Assembly (NCBI GenBank): GCA_012837685.1
Contig: DUQS01000045.1
Coordinates: 1-48,377, forward strand
Origin: Bacteroidales bacterium
GTDB lineage: Bacteria; Bacteroidota; Bacteroidia; Bacteroidales; Paludibacteraceae
Direction of reading: 5' to 3'
Length of the DNA stretch: 48,377 nucleotides
The stretch's first letter is position 1. Every line of letters starts with the position of its first letter. The notes below the pieces were generated by a model. That model saw only the letters and a program-made list of their open reading frames with translations, was not told where the DNA came from and ran no database searches. Positions 24,456 through 33,412 of this stretch are shown in pieces. Both the position numbers and the translations under genes were made by a program.

Positions 24456-24962
24456 TTATTCGTTTTTAGTGTTTTTTTCAATCGGTTCGTCGGTTTCCGG
24501 TGTCGTGTTTTGGTCAGTTGTTTCGTCTATTTCGTCTGTAAACAGGTCGGCAATCATTTTTTTCTCTGTTGGCTTGCAAAACAACAACGCAATGATTTCA
24601 ATTCCTGCCATATAGATAAACGATGTTTCTTTAAAGAGGTAAAAGCAAAGTAAACTGGCAATCAGTCCAAATGCGGTGATGCCCAAAACGATACAAATGT
24701 TACGTCTGTAACGTTTTATTTTTTCGTTTGCGTCAGTTAGTTTTTTTACTTTTTTGCTACTGTTGCTCAGCCATTTAAGGGAAAAAGGAATGGAAATGAG
24801 CAGATATAAGATTAATAGAGAGTAAATAGTTTTTACTACAGCGGGGTCGGCAGCAACCCAAGGTGTGGCGGGTGCGTAAAAACTTCCGATAGCTGCAATG
24901 ATAAGTGTTACGACATAAATAGCGTAATAAAACGCAATTGCCGGTTTGAGAGATGTTTTCAT
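24456..24962 (-). CDS. Four-TM membrane protein of unknown function
   Basis: 168 residues with hydrophobic segments 'AIAFYYAIYVVTLIIAAIGS', 'VKTIYSLLILYLLISIPFSL', 'NICIVLGITAFGLIASLLCF' and 'FIYMAGIEIIALLFCKPTEK', a basic loop ('KWLSNSSKKVKKLTDANEKI') between the second and third, and an acidic/Thr-rich tail ('DEIDETTDQNTTPETDEPIE'). I do not recognise a family. It sits between recR and the HAD phosphatase. Confidence 0.75.
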   Translation of the reverse strand: MKTSLKPAIAFYYAIYVVTLIIAAIGSFYAPATPWVAADPAVVKTIYSLLILYLLISIPFSLKWLSNSSKKVKKLTDANEKIKRYRRNICIVLGITAFGLIASLLCFYLFKETSFIYMAGIEIIALLFCKPTEKKMIADLFTDEIDETTDQNTTPETDEPIEKNTKNE

Positions 24963-24972
24963 ATAAAAAGTA

Positions 24973-25581
24973 TTATCCCGAATAATTAATTCTGTTGATT
25001 ATGGAGCGCCCCAAGGTTATCTCATCGGCATATTCCAATTCGTCGCCAATGGCTACACCGCGGGCTATTGTAGTTATTTTTATGTCGAAATCGACTAATT
25101 TGCGATAAATAAAAAAACATGTTGTGTCGCCTTCCATGTTCGGATTGAGTGCCAAAACAATTTCCTTTATCTCATTGTTTGCTATGCGTTCCACCAACGA
25201 AGCAATTTCCAAATCGTTTGGTCCTATGCCGTTCATGGGCGAAATAAGCCCCCCAAGCAGGTGATAAACACCTTTGTAGGCGTTGGTGTTTTCTATTGCC
25301 ATCACATCTTTAATGCTTTCTACCACACAAACAGTAGTTTTATCTCTATTCGGGTCGGCGCATATTTCGCATTCGTCAAAATCGGAAATATTGTGGCACG
25401 TTCGGCAAAAATGGACAGATTTTTTCAGTTCAATCATAGTGTTGCCGAATAGTTCCACATCTTCGTCTTTTTGTTTGAGCAAAAAGAGTGCTAATCGCAA
25501 AGCTGTTTTCCGTCCAATGCCGGGTAATTTAGCAAATTCATTTACCGCATTTTCTAATACTATGGATGGATACTGTTGCAT
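24973..25581 (-). CDS. recR: Recombination protein RecR
   Basis: Works with RecO/RecF to load RecA at gapped DNA. 202 residues, normal length. The order is: helix-hairpin-helix '[20 protein letters not shown]'; a C4 zinc finger (Cys59, 62, 71, 74, in '[20 protein letters not shown]'); a Toprim domain from '[20 protein letters not shown]' to about '[11 protein letters not shown]'; and the Walker-B-like '[20 protein letters not shown]'. The TAnnTTTG-like TATTTTTG on the minus strand (25596-25589) lies so close to the ATG that a transcript from it would be nearly leaderless. Confidence 0.97.
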   Translation of the reverse strand: MQQYPSIVLENAVNEFAKLPGIGRKTALRLALFLLKQKDEDVELFGNTMIELKKSVHFCRTCHNISDFDECEICADPNRDKTTVCVVESIKDVMAIENTNAYKGVYHLLGGLISPMNGIGPNDLEIASLVERIANNEIKEIVLALNPNMEGDTTCFFIYRKLVDFDIKITTIARGVAIGDELEYADEITLGRSIINRINYSG

Positions 25582-25608
25582 ATAATGACAAAAATAGATA
25601 TTTTTTCT

Positions 25609-26043
25609 CTATTCCGCAAATGGTTTTATTTCGCACATTTCCTGATATTCGTTCCAATTCGCATCATTTTCCACATAAAGCGTTAAAGGAAGTTGCTCAA
25701 AATTGCGCAAAGCGGTGTTGAGCGTTTCTTGGAAAGCGTTAGTGGAGCGTGTGTAGAAAACGAGTGTGCGTTCACTGTCGCCGGTGTAGATGCCTGTAAG
25801 TATTGCAAGCTGATTTTTTTCAAAAGCCGGTTGTAAAACTTCCAGCACTCTGTTCATCAACTTGCCGTCTTCGTCCGAAGGCATTCCGTTGTAGTGCGGT
25901 TCGTATTTCCAGTAGATTTCTACGCGCTCGTTGTATTTTTTACTGAGACGGAAATTGTTCATTTTATCCCTACCGGAAATAAAAATCGGTGAACCGTTTT
26001 CGGCTTCGGCAGCAGCACTAAACCATTCGTTTGTCAGTTTCAT
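25609..26043 (-). CDS. DUF695-like protein
   Basis: 144 residues with no TM segment or signal peptide. It starts 'MKLTNEWFSAAAEAENGSPI' and contains 'VEIYWKYEPHYNGMPSDEDG', 'LAILTGIYTGDSERTLVFYT' and 'LPLTLYVENDANWNEYQEMC'. The pattern 'W.Y....NGMPS.ED' early, a strand 'ER.LVFYT' and a C-terminal 'D..W..Y' is that of DUF695 proteins, whose function is unknown. The call is from motif memory only. Confidence 0.65.
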   Translation of the reverse strand: MKLTNEWFSAAAEAENGSPIFISGRDKMNNFRLSKKYNERVEIYWKYEPHYNGMPSDEDGKLMNRVLEVLQPAFEKNQLAILTGIYTGDSERTLVFYTRSTNAFQETLNTALRNFEQLPLTLYVENDANWNEYQEMCEIKPFAE

Positions 26044-26052
26044 ATTTGTGTT

Positions 26053-27018
26053 TTATAAATCCCATGCCAATGCGCTTGAACCCAAAATGGCAGCATCCGA
26101 TTCTTTAAGTTGCGAAAAGAGAACTTTTATTTTCCCGCGCCAAAGCGGTAGTAAATTCTTTTCCATATTTTCCACTATCGGCTTCATTATCAGGTCGCCC
26201 GATTTAGTAAGACCGCCAAAAAGTATGATAGCTTCGGGTGAGCTGAACGCTACAAAATCGGCAAAAGCTTCGCCGAGCATTTTACCTGTGAAGTCAAATA
26301 TTTCCAAAGCCACGGAATCGCCTTGTAGCGCCGCTTCGCTGACATCTTTCGACGAAATACTTTCTATCGGCAGGTTGCGCAAAAGACTTTTTCTTGTAGT
26401 TGTTTCGAGCACTTCGCGTGCTGAGCGTGCTACGCCTGTTGCAGAGGTGTAGGCTTCCAGACAGCCGTTTTTGCCACAACTGCATGCGCGTCCGTTTTCG
26501 CGTACTATGGTGGTATGACCGAGTTCGCCGGCAAATCCGTCGTGTCCATACAGAACTTTACCATCGATGATAATGCCGCTTCCAACGCCCGTTCCAAGCG
26601 TTATCATAATGAAGTTTTTCATATTGCGGGCTGCTCCGTAGGTCATTTCACCCATTGCTGCAGCGTTGGCATCGTTGGTAAGTGCTACCGGTATGCCGAT
26701 AGTTTTGGACATAATTTCGGCAAAGGGAATAAGACGATTTCCGCCCCATTTCAGATTGACGGCGCATTCTATGGTGCCTTTATAATAGTTGCCGTTGGGT
26801 GCGCCAACTCCGATACCGCGTAGTTGCGATAGCTCTATTTTGTTGGCAGCAGCCAAGTTTTTGATGGTTTCACAAAGCGATTGAATGAACAAATCGGCAT
26901 CGGTGTGTTGGTCGCTGCGAATGACGGTTTGTGCCAAAATTTCACCGTGTGCATTAACGATTCCGATTTTTGCGGTCTGACCGCCAATGTCGATGCCTAC
27001 AACATAAGGTTTTTCCAT
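26053..27018 (-). CDS. ROK family sugar kinase (glucokinase-like)
   Basis: 321 residues, cytosolic. ATP-binding 'VGIDIGGQTAKIGIVNAHGE' is at the N-terminus; catalytic and sugar residues are in 'PVALTNDANAAAMGEMTYGA' (Asn-Asp) and 'GFAGELGHTTIV' (Glu-x-x-His); the ROK zinc site is 'CSCGKNGCLEAYTSATGV'. No N-terminal helix-turn-helix is present, so it is an enzyme rather than a repressor. It lies 16 bases downstream of a FucP-like sugar transporter, so uptake followed by phosphorylation of glucose or a related hexose is likely. N-acetylmannosamine or other substrates are possible. Confidence 0.92.
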   Translation of the reverse strand: MEKPYVVGIDIGGQTAKIGIVNAHGEILAQTVIRSDQHTDADLFIQSLCETIKNLAAANKIELSQLRGIGVGAPNGNYYKGTIECAVNLKWGGNRLIPFAEIMSKTIGIPVALTNDANAAAMGEMTYGAARNMKNFIMITLGTGVGSGIIIDGKVLYGHDGFAGELGHTTIVRENGRACSCGKNGCLEAYTSATGVARSAREVLETTTRKSLLRNLPIESISSKDVSEAALQGDSVALEIFDFTGKMLGEAFADFVAFSSPEAIILFGGLTKSGDLIMKPIVENMEKNLLPLWRGKIKVLFSQLKESDAAILGSSALAWDL

Positions 27019-27034
27019 TTTTTTCAGTATTAAA

Positions 27035-28300
27035 TTATTTGGTTACACTATTTTTACTAACATTTTTAGACCCGACAAGTGCATACCACAGAATGTATGC
27101 GATGCCGATGAAGATGACCCAGAAGCTGTTTAAGAAGCCTTGATAGTCGGCTATTGCACCTTGTATAAGTGGCAAAACTCCACCACCGCACACCATTACC
27201 ATGAAAATGCCCGATGCTGTGGCTGTATATTTTCCTAAACCTTCTACGGCTAAATTAAAAATGCTTCCCCACATTACCGAAGTGCATAAACCGCACATTA
27301 TCAGGAATAAAATATTCAATGGCACGGAAGCTAATCCAACGGAGATGTCCGATTTGATGAATACGGGCATGGTTACTTGTACTTCGGGGCAGAATATGGC
27401 TAAAAGAACTAGTATTAAAGCCACCGAAGTTGTGAAAGTTAACATAGTTTTGCTGGAAACTTTTGCTCCGACAGAAGCTCCTATTAATCGACCTATCAGC
27501 ATAAGAAACCAATAAGTACCGACAACTGTTCCTGCCGTTGTGGGGTCAATGTTTAAGTCGGTGGTCATAAATAGATTGGTTATGTTAGGAATGCCGACTT
27601 CAACTCCGACATAAATGAAAATGGCGATAATACCGAATACAAAGTGGCGATACGAAAGCGCACCGTATTTTTTCGCCGGAAGTTCGGTGGTAATTTGTTC
27701 AATGTTCGGTTCGGGAATTTCCATAAAGAAGAGAACTAAAAATGCGGCAATAAATATTCCCATTGCAACAATGAGTGCCGGTGCAGCATCGGAAATTTGC
27801 GCTTGGGCGACGTTACCCATCAATGCGCCTAAAAGCACGGGTACGATGGTAGCTCCGATAGAATTTAGCGCACCGCCGAATTGAATAAGTTGGTTACCTT
27901 TATTTCCGCCACCGCCCAAAGTGTTCAACATGGGGTTGACCACTGTATTGAGCATACACATGGAAAAACCGGATACAAACGCTCCACTCAAATAAACACC
28001 GAAACTGCACAGTATGCCGGAAAAATAGATAATTCCTACGCCTATAAATCCTACAGCAATGGCGGTCAGAGCCGTTTTTTTGTAACCAATGCGTTGAAGT
28101 AGAAGTCCGGCAGGAATGCCCATAAAGGCATACGCAATAAAGTTGGCAGCATTGCCCAACTGTGAAAGGAAGTTACTGGTTCCGAACTGATTTTTAATAA
28201 TAATACCCATTGGATTCTGCAATCCTGTGACGAACGCAATCATAAAAAAGAGTGCGAACATCATAATAATCGGTAACGTGTAGTTTTTTTTGATTTTCAT
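27035..28300 (-). CDS. Sugar transporter of the major facilitator superfamily (FucP-like)
   Basis: 421 residues with about 12 TM segments. FucP-type features: 'IIMMFALFFMIAFVTGLQNP', 'NAANFIAYAFMGIPAGLLLQ', 'RIGYKKTALTAIAVGFIGVG', 'MCMLNTVVNPMLNTLGGGGN', 'NQLIQFGGALNSIGATIVPV', and late 'LCTSVMWGSIFNLAVEGLGK'. Members import fucose, glucose or galactose with protons. The adjacent ROK kinase suggests a hexose. It ends 16 bases before the kinase start and begins 12 bases after the peptidase gene's stop. Confidence 0.9.
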   Translation of the reverse strand: MKIKKNYTLPIIMMFALFFMIAFVTGLQNPMGIIIKNQFGTSNFLSQLGNAANFIAYAFMGIPAGLLLQRIGYKKTALTAIAVGFIGVGIIYFSGILCSFGVYLSGAFVSGFSMCMLNTVVNPMLNTLGGGGNKGNQLIQFGGALNSIGATIVPVLLGALMGNVAQAQISDAAPALIVAMGIFIAAFLVLFFMEIPEPNIEQITTELPAKKYGALSYRHFVFGIIAIFIYVGVEVGIPNITNLFMTTDLNIDPTTAGTVVGTYWFLMLIGRLIGASVGAKVSSKTMLTFTTSVALILVLLAIFCPEVQVTMPVFIKSDISVGLASVPLNILFLIMCGLCTSVMWGSIFNLAVEGLGKYTATASGIFMVMVCGGGVLPLIQGAIADYQGFLNSFWVIFIGIAYILWYALVGSKNVSKNSVTK

Positions 28301-28312
28301 TGTTTAATTGTT

Positions 28313-30481
28313 TTATAAGTTTTTAAATAAAAATTCGCTCATGCGTGTATAGAGATGCAATCGGGTTTTGTCGCCCAAAATGCTGTGATTTTTGTTGGTG
28401 TAAAGCTGCATTTCAAATTGTATGCCGGCTTCTGTCAGTTTGTCGGTAAAGAGTAGCGTGTTTTGCATGTGCACGTTGTCATCGGCTGTCCCGTGTATTA
28501 TCAAAAGGTGTCCTTGCAAATCTTTCGCTTTATCTAAAAGGTTGGATTGTGTGTAACCTTTGTCGTTTTCCTGAGGACGGTTCATAAAACGTTCCGTGTA
28601 GGCGGTGTTGTAAAGCATCCAGTCCGTTACCGGCGCAACAGCAATGCCGACTTTGAACATACCGCTTTTATTGGTCATGGCGTAAAGCGTAGTAAATCCG
28701 CCGTAGCTCCATCCCCAAATACCTATTCTACTGCTATCTATGTAGTCTTGCTTAGCGAAATAGCGTGCCGCTTCTGTTTGGTCTTTGGCTTCCAATTCTC
28801 CCAAATTTCCATAAGTGGCAGTGCGGAAGAGTGTTCCGCGCGCATCAGTACCGCGACCGTCCACACAGCCGACTACAATTCCGTTTTGTGCCAAATAGCT
28901 TTCCCAACCAACGTGCCATTTGTCAAGCACTTCTTGCGAACTTGGACCGCTATACTGCATCAGTAGCAACGGGTAGCGTCGCGAAGCATCAAAGTTGGCA
29001 GGTTTCACTACCCAGCCGTTTAGCGTAATGCCTTCGGAAGTGGTGAATTGGAAAAATTCTTTTTGCGGTACTTGCAGTTGAGCGTATTTAGTTGCCAAAT
29101 CGCTATTGGTGGTGATGGTACGACATAGTTTTCCTGTTTCCGTTTTTACCGAAACTCTATCGGGCGTGGTTGTGTTGCTGAATGTTTCAATGTAATAGTT
29201 AAAATCGGAACTAAAAACAGCTTTGTTAAAACCTTCCGTCCCCGATAGAACGGTGCGTTTTCCTTTTGTATCGCATTTTTCTATTTGACGGCACAGAGGC
29301 GATGATGCAGCTGATTGGTAATAGACGGTTTTTGTTGTTTCATCGTAACCGTAAAAGTCCGTTACGTCCCATTCTCCCGATGTTAATTGTTGCAATAATG
29401 TTCCGTTGGCATTGTAAAGGTAGAGGTGACGGTAGCCGTCTTTTTCCTGTAAGCAAACAAAACTGTTGTCTGTGTTGAAATGTAGTTTCGTGTAATTTTT
29501 GTAGTCGATGTAGGTGTTACTTTTTTCGCTGATAATCAGTTTGCTTACTCCCGAACGACCATTTACGGACAACAGATTGAGATGGTTTTGACTGCGATTG
29601 AGGCGCACTACCGCTAAGTTGTCGTCTGTATTCGTCCAATAGAAGACAGGAATGTAAAAATCTTCATTTTTTGGTGCTACATCCATCTGTTTGGTGGTTC
29701 TGTTTCCGACATCGTAAACCATAAGGCTGATATGAGAATTGTCGCCACCTGAACGCGGATATTTGTAACTTTTCAAAGTCGGATAATCGTTGGTGAACCA
29801 TTGGAAAGTAAAATTTTTCACAGCCGTTTCTTCAAACCGCAAAAAAGCCAGTAATTCGCTGCTTTTGTTCCACTCAAACAGTCTGATATTGCAAAATTCT
29901 TCTTCGTAAACCCAATCAGGCGTGCCGTTAATTATTTTCCCAAATTCGCCGTCGGTGGTAATGGCACTTTCCGTGTCGTAATCTAACTTTTTGAGATAGA
30001 GATTGTTATCGCGTGCAAATGCCACCATTCTGCCGTTGGGCGACAGAGATGCCATTTGTTGTTGGTCGCCGTATTCCGAAAGCGGTTCAAATGTTTTTCG
30101 GGCGATATGGTAAAGATAGTAAGTAGTGGTGAACGAGCGCCGATAGATTTTTTTTATATCGGAATGGAGCAGTAAACGTGTTTCCGTTTCGTTCATTTCA
30201 AAGCCTTCGATGGTTTTTAGAGGACAATTTTCTATTTTTTCAACTGAGAAGAGAGTGTCGCGCGTTGTGCCTTTCGCAAACTCGACAATAATAATGCTTT
30301 TTTTGTCGGCACTTACCGTAGCGTAGGCTGAACCATCGTTCATGGGACGAATAATGCCCGTTTTCGGCACTTTCAGGCGGTTGGCTGTAATTTCTTTCAA
30401 CAAATCGTTAGCCATAGCGATTGGCATACTAATTAGGCAACCCAGAAAAACGGGAAAAATGTTTTTTATGAAAAGTTTCAT
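28313..30481 (-). CDS. Dipeptidyl peptidase IV-like serine peptidase (family S9)
   Basis: 722 residues with a signal peptide ('[16 protein letters not shown]'), so it is periplasmic or outer-membrane associated. The N-terminal half is a DPP IV-type beta-propeller containing the double-Glu substrate anchor in '[20 protein letters not shown]'. The C-terminal alpha/beta-hydrolase has nucleophile '[16 protein letters not shown]' (Ser592), Asp in '[13 protein letters not shown]' (667/668) and His699 in 'NKNHSILG'. It cleaves X-Pro or X-Ala dipeptides from peptide N-termini, a common asaccharolytic nutrient route in Bacteroidales. The start overlaps the tdk stop (ATGA). Confidence 0.94.
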   Translation of the reverse strand: MKLFIKNIFPVFLGCLISMPIAMANDLLKEITANRLKVPKTGIIRPMNDGSAYATVSADKKSIIIVEFAKGTTRDTLFSVEKIENCPLKTIEGFEMNETETRLLLHSDIKKIYRRSFTTTYYLYHIARKTFEPLSEYGDQQQMASLSPNGRMVAFARDNNLYLKKLDYDTESAITTDGEFGKIINGTPDWVYEEEFCNIRLFEWNKSSELLAFLRFEETAVKNFTFQWFTNDYPTLKSYKYPRSGGDNSHISLMVYDVGNRTTKQMDVAPKNEDFYIPVFYWTNTDDNLAVVRLNRSQNHLNLLSVNGRSGVSKLIISEKSNTYIDYKNYTKLHFNTDNSFVCLQEKDGYRHLYLYNANGTLLQQLTSGEWDVTDFYGYDETTKTVYYQSAASSPLCRQIEKCDTKGKRTVLSGTEGFNKAVFSSDFNYYIETFSNTTTPDRVSVKTETGKLCRTITTNSDLATKYAQLQVPQKEFFQFTTSEGITLNGWVVKPANFDASRRYPLLLMQYSGPSSQEVLDKWHVGWESYLAQNGIVVGCVDGRGTDARGTLFRTATYGNLGELEAKDQTEAARYFAKQDYIDSSRIGIWGWSYGGFTTLYAMTNKSGMFKVGIAVAPVTDWMLYNTAYTERFMNRPQENDKGYTQSNLLDKAKDLQGHLLIIHGTADDNVHMQNTLLFTDKLTEAGIQFEMQLYTNKNHSILGDKTRLHLYTRMSEFLFKNL

Positions 30482-31065
30482 AATTCGTTTTCGCTTAAAG
30501 AATTAAAACATTGTCGGCAAATAGGTTCGTATTTGTCCGTTTCACCCAAAAGTACCTGTTTTTCTCCGGCTACCAAACGGTGCGATACATAAGCGGGCGA
30601 ACCGCAGCGAACACAAATGGCGTGCACTTTTGTTACATCATCGGCTACGGTCATTAGGTAAGGCATCGGTCCAAAGGGAACACCGCGAAAGTCCATGTCG
30701 AGACCTGCAACAATAACGCGATAACCGCTGTTAGCCAAACTGTTACAAACATCTACCAAACCGTCGTCGAAAAATTGCGCTTCGTCAATACCGATAACGT
30801 CCACATCGTTTGCCATCAACAAAATACTTTGCGACGAATTTACCGGTGTCGATTGTATGCTGGTTTGGTCGTGGCTTACTACGTCCGTTTCCGAATAGCG
30901 AGTGTCAACGCAGGGTTTAAAAATCTCTACACGTTGTTTGGCTATTTTGGCGCGTTTGAGCCGACGGATAAGCTCTTCCGTCTTTCCGGAAAACATCGAA
31001 CCGCAAATGACTTCGATACTGCCGCGCTTTTTTGAAAAGTTGATGTTGGATTCAAAAAAAATCAT
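30478..31065 (-). CDS. tdk: Thymidine kinase (type II)
   Basis: Phosphorylates thymidine for nucleotide salvage. 195 residues. P-loop '[20 protein letters not shown]' (22-29); '[20 protein letters not shown]' with the catalytic Glu; '[20 protein letters not shown]'; lasso domain with four zinc Cys in '[14 protein letters not shown]' and 'CRQCFNSL'. It is first in the 13-gene minus-strand run, and its stop overlaps the peptidase start by four bases (ATGA). The promoter is on the minus strand at 31162-31196. Confidence 0.96.
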   Translation of the reverse strand: MIFFESNINFSKKRGSIEVICGSMFSGKTEELIRRLKRAKIAKQRVEIFKPCVDTRYSETDVVSHDQTSIQSTPVNSSQSILLMANDVDVIGIDEAQFFDDGLVDVCNSLANSGYRVIVAGLDMDFRGVPFGPMPYLMTVADDVTKVHAICVRCGSPAYVSHRLVAGEKQVLLGETDKYEPICRQCFNSLSENEL

Positions 31066-31136
31066 GTGTAAAAAACCTCTTGCGAGGAGCTAAAAATTAT
31101 TCTCCTCAATATGAATATAGTTTTCTTAAAAAGTAG

Positions 31137-31144
31137 TATCTTTG
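31137..31144 (+). promoter_or_regulatory. -7 element facing right, for the hypothetical/rsmI unit
   Basis: TATCTTTG on the plus strand, 44 bases before ATG 31189. It forms one arm of an inverted repeat with the tdk -7 box: TATCTTTGC (31137-31145) and GCAAAGATA (31161-31169), with a 15-base spacer. No clear -33 box. Confidence 0.55.
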
Positions 31145-31161
31145 CATTTAAATACGTTCCG

Positions 31162-31196
31162 CAAAGATAATAAAAAAATGATTGAATTATGACAAA
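31162..31196 (-). promoter_or_regulatory. Promoter facing left, for tdk and the minus-strand run
   Basis: On the minus strand the -33 box TTTG is at 31196-31193, then 23 bases, then TATCTTTG (31169-31162). The -33 box falls inside the first codons of the plus-strand gene at 31189. The expected tdk leader is about 90 bases and contains a GAGGAG/CTCCTC hairpin (near 31085-31108). Confidence 0.55.
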
Positions 31197-31845
31197 AGAA
31201 ACGCTGATTATTCTCATAGAAAAGGAAATTACTGAAATTATTTCATTGACAAAAGGTTTTGCGGAGTTGGATACGTTTCCAAAACCGTTGATGGAAATGG
31301 CTTTAGAGAAATCGAAAAACCTTACGAAGTGCCTCGACCAACTAGCGAAATTGAAGGAAAAACCACAGCCTGAGAAGGTGGTTGTTGAACCACAACCAAA
31401 AGCTGAAAAACCTCAGCCGATTGAAACTGTTCAAGAACCGAAAAAGGGCGAAAAACAAACGGGAAAAGTTGTAGCCAAAGAAAAAGAGAAAGAAAAAGAA
31501 GTAATTCCGCCACAATCGGAATCTAAAGTTATTTTGGCAGAGACTATCAAAAAGACGACTTCCGTTTTGGAAAATTTGTCAACCAATGGCGACCGTGTAG
31601 CATCAGTGATTGAGCATCAAAAGATTACGGAATTGAAATCCGCTATCAGTATAGCCGATCGCTTTCGTTTTCAACGCGAACTATTTGAGGGTAACGGTGA
31701 ACAGATGAGTCAGGCAATTTCCGATTTCGATAATATGGACAGCATGGAAGCTGCTCAAGCTTATATTGCCCAAAAATTTAAGTGGGACGAAGCGGATGCC
31801 AATGTGGCTGATTTTATGGATTTGCTGCAACGGCGCTATTTATAA
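31189..31845 (+). CDS. Conserved Bacteroidetes hypothetical with charged linker
   Basis: 218 residues, cytosolic. Three parts: a helical N-terminus (1-55, 'LIILIEKEITEIISLTKGFA'); a Pro/Lys/Glu-rich linker (about 56-115, 'EKPQPEKVVVEPQPKAEKPQ'); and a conserved C-terminus (about 150-218, 'SIADRFRFQRELFEGNGEQM', 'MDSMEAAQAYIAQKFKWDEA' and 'VADFMDLLQRRYL'). The C-terminal pattern 'DRF.F.RELF' to 'FM..L.RR' recurs in a Bacteroidetes family without known function. It ends 3 bases before rsmI. Confidence 0.8.
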   Translation: MTKETLIILIEKEITEIISLTKGFAELDTFPKPLMEMALEKSKNLTKCLDQLAKLKEKPQPEKVVVEPQPKAEKPQPIETVQEPKKGEKQTGKVVAKEKEKEKEVIPPQSESKVILAETIKKTTSVLENLSTNGDRVASVIEHQKITELKSAISIADRFRFQRELFEGNGEQMSQAISDFDNMDSMEAAQAYIAQKFKWDEADANVADFMDLLQRRYL

Positions 31846-31848
31846 AAA

Positions 31849-32526
31849 ATGGAAGGAAAACTCTATTTGGTGCCGACACCCATCGGAAATTTGGAGGACA
31901 TCACTTTTCGGGCGGTGCGTTTGCTCAAAGAAGTGGACTTAATTTTGGCTGAAGATACACGCACTACCGCTTTTTTGTTGAAGCATTACGATATTACAAC
32001 GCCAATGGCGTCGCACCATAAATTTAACGAACATCAAAAGGTAAAAAAGGTGGTGGAGCGTTTAGAGGCGGGACAAACTATTGCGTTAGTCTCCGATGCG
32101 GGTACGCCGTCTATATCCGACCCGGGGTTTTTGCTGGTACGTTTAGCAACACAGCAAGGTGTGGAAGTAGAGTGTTTGCCCGGTGCTACGGCATTTGTGC
32201 CAGCATTGGTCAATTCGGGTTTGCCGAGCGATCGCTTTTGTTTTGAAGGATTTTTACCGCAAAAAAAAGGGCGACAATCCCGTTTGGAACGGCTGGCAAC
32301 GGAAGAGCGCACCATGATTTTCTACGAATCGCCTTTTCGATTGCTCAAAGCTTTGGAACAGTTTATTGAAGTGTTTGGAGCGGAGCGAAAAGCTTCGGTT
32401 TCGCGCGAGATTTCCAAAAAATTTGAACAAACGTGTCGTGGAACGCTCCAAGAATTGAAAAATCACTTTACAGAAGTGCCGCCGAAAGGCGAATTTGTGA
32501 TTGTGGTTGCCGGAATGGAAAAATAA
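31849..32526 (+). CDS. rsmI: 16S rRNA (cytidine-1402-2'-O)-methyltransferase
   Basis: Methylates the ribose of C1402 in 16S rRNA. 225 residues. Motifs: 'GKLYLVPTPIGNLEDITFRA', 'LILAEDTRTTAFLLKHYDI', 'ALVSDAGTPSISDPGFLLVR' and 'ECLPGATAFVPALVNSGLPS', then 'FEGFLPQKKGRQSRLERLAT', 'FYESPFRLLKALEQFIEVFG' and 'SREISKKFEQTCRGTL'. The C-terminus 'PPKGEFVIVVAG' is standard. It lies between a hypothetical and a coiled-coil lipoprotein on the same strand. Confidence 0.96.
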   Translation: MEGKLYLVPTPIGNLEDITFRAVRLLKEVDLILAEDTRTTAFLLKHYDITTPMASHHKFNEHQKVKKVVERLEAGQTIALVSDAGTPSISDPGFLLVRLATQQGVEVECLPGATAFVPALVNSGLPSDRFCFEGFLPQKKGRQSRLERLATEERTMIFYESPFRLLKALEQFIEVFGAERKASVSREISKKFEQTCRGTLQELKNHFTEVPPKGEFVIVVAGMEK

Positions 32527-32545
32527 CAATTAAATTTTTAATATT

Positions 32546-33412
32546 ATGAAACGTCTATTTTATTGTGTATCGGTCTTATTTTTAATGACTTCCTGTTCGT
32601 TTTTCTCTTCGGAAGCGGATGATTTGCGGCGTCAAAACGATTCATTACTGATGATGAAATCGCAAATAGAAAAAGAAATTAACGGCTATTTTGCCACAAT
32701 GAATGAAATTGAAGACAACTTAGACAAAATCAAGGAGATAGAAGGCTATCTTTCCATGCAAAATACTACGGAAGGCATAGAGGTGAATCAACGCGATCGC
32801 ATTAATCGCAACATTGAGTTGGTGAGCCAAATTCTGTCGAAAAACAGTCGTGAAATTGCCGCATTGAATAAAAAACTGAAAAACAGCGACCTTAATCTCA
32901 AGGAACTTCAGAAAAAATTGGAGCAACTTAACAAAGATTTGGAGGAAAAGGTGATTTCAATACAGCAACTCGAACAGGAATTGGCTAAAAAAGACGAGTT
33001 GATTGTTCAACAGGAAATTTCTATACAAGGCTTGCAGTCGGATGTGGACAATCTTTCCAAAGAGGTTGCCAACAAAGAGCAAATTATCAGCGAACAAGAT
33101 GAAACCATTCATACGGCTTGGTATGTATTTGGTACGCGCAAAGAACTGAAAGAGCAAAAAATCATCTCCGAAAGCGGTCTGTTTGCAAATCGCAAGGTGC
33201 TGCAAAGTGATTTTAACAAAGATTATTTTGTAAAAGTGGATGCGCGCAATTTGAACCGTGTGCCACTTTACGCCAAAAAAGCAAGAATATTGACCACTCA
33301 TCCTAAAAATTCTTATAGTTTGGAGAAAGTTGATGGACAATATGTGATAGAAATCCTTGATAAAAAGGCTTTTTGGAGTGTGTCTAACTATTTGGTGGTG
33401 GAGGTGGATTGA
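32546..33412 (+). CDS. Coiled-coil lipoprotein
   Basis: 288 residues. 'MKRLFYCVSVLFLMTSCSFF' gives a signal peptide and lipobox Cys17. A long heptad-patterned helix covers about residues 25-185 ('EIAALNKKLKNSDLNLKELQ', 'KKLEQLNKDLEEKVISIQQL'). A compact C-terminal domain follows ('TAWYVFGTRKELKEQKIISE', 'VKVDARNLNRVPLYAKKARI', 'DKKAFWSVSNYLVVEVD'). This form recurs in Bacteroidetes. A stalk-like role is possible but unproven. Its TGA stop overlaps the next start (TGATG at 33410-33414). Confidence 0.8.
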   Translation: MKRLFYCVSVLFLMTSCSFFSSEADDLRRQNDSLLMMKSQIEKEINGYFATMNEIEDNLDKIKEIEGYLSMQNTTEGIEVNQRDRINRNIELVSQILSKNSREIAALNKKLKNSDLNLKELQKKLEQLNKDLEEKVISIQQLEQELAKKDELIVQQEISIQGLQSDVDNLSKEVANKEQIISEQDETIHTAWYVFGTRKELKEQKIISESGLFANRKVLQSDFNKDYFVKVDARNLNRVPLYAKKARILTTHPKNSYSLEKVDGQYVIEILDKKAFWSVSNYLVVEVD

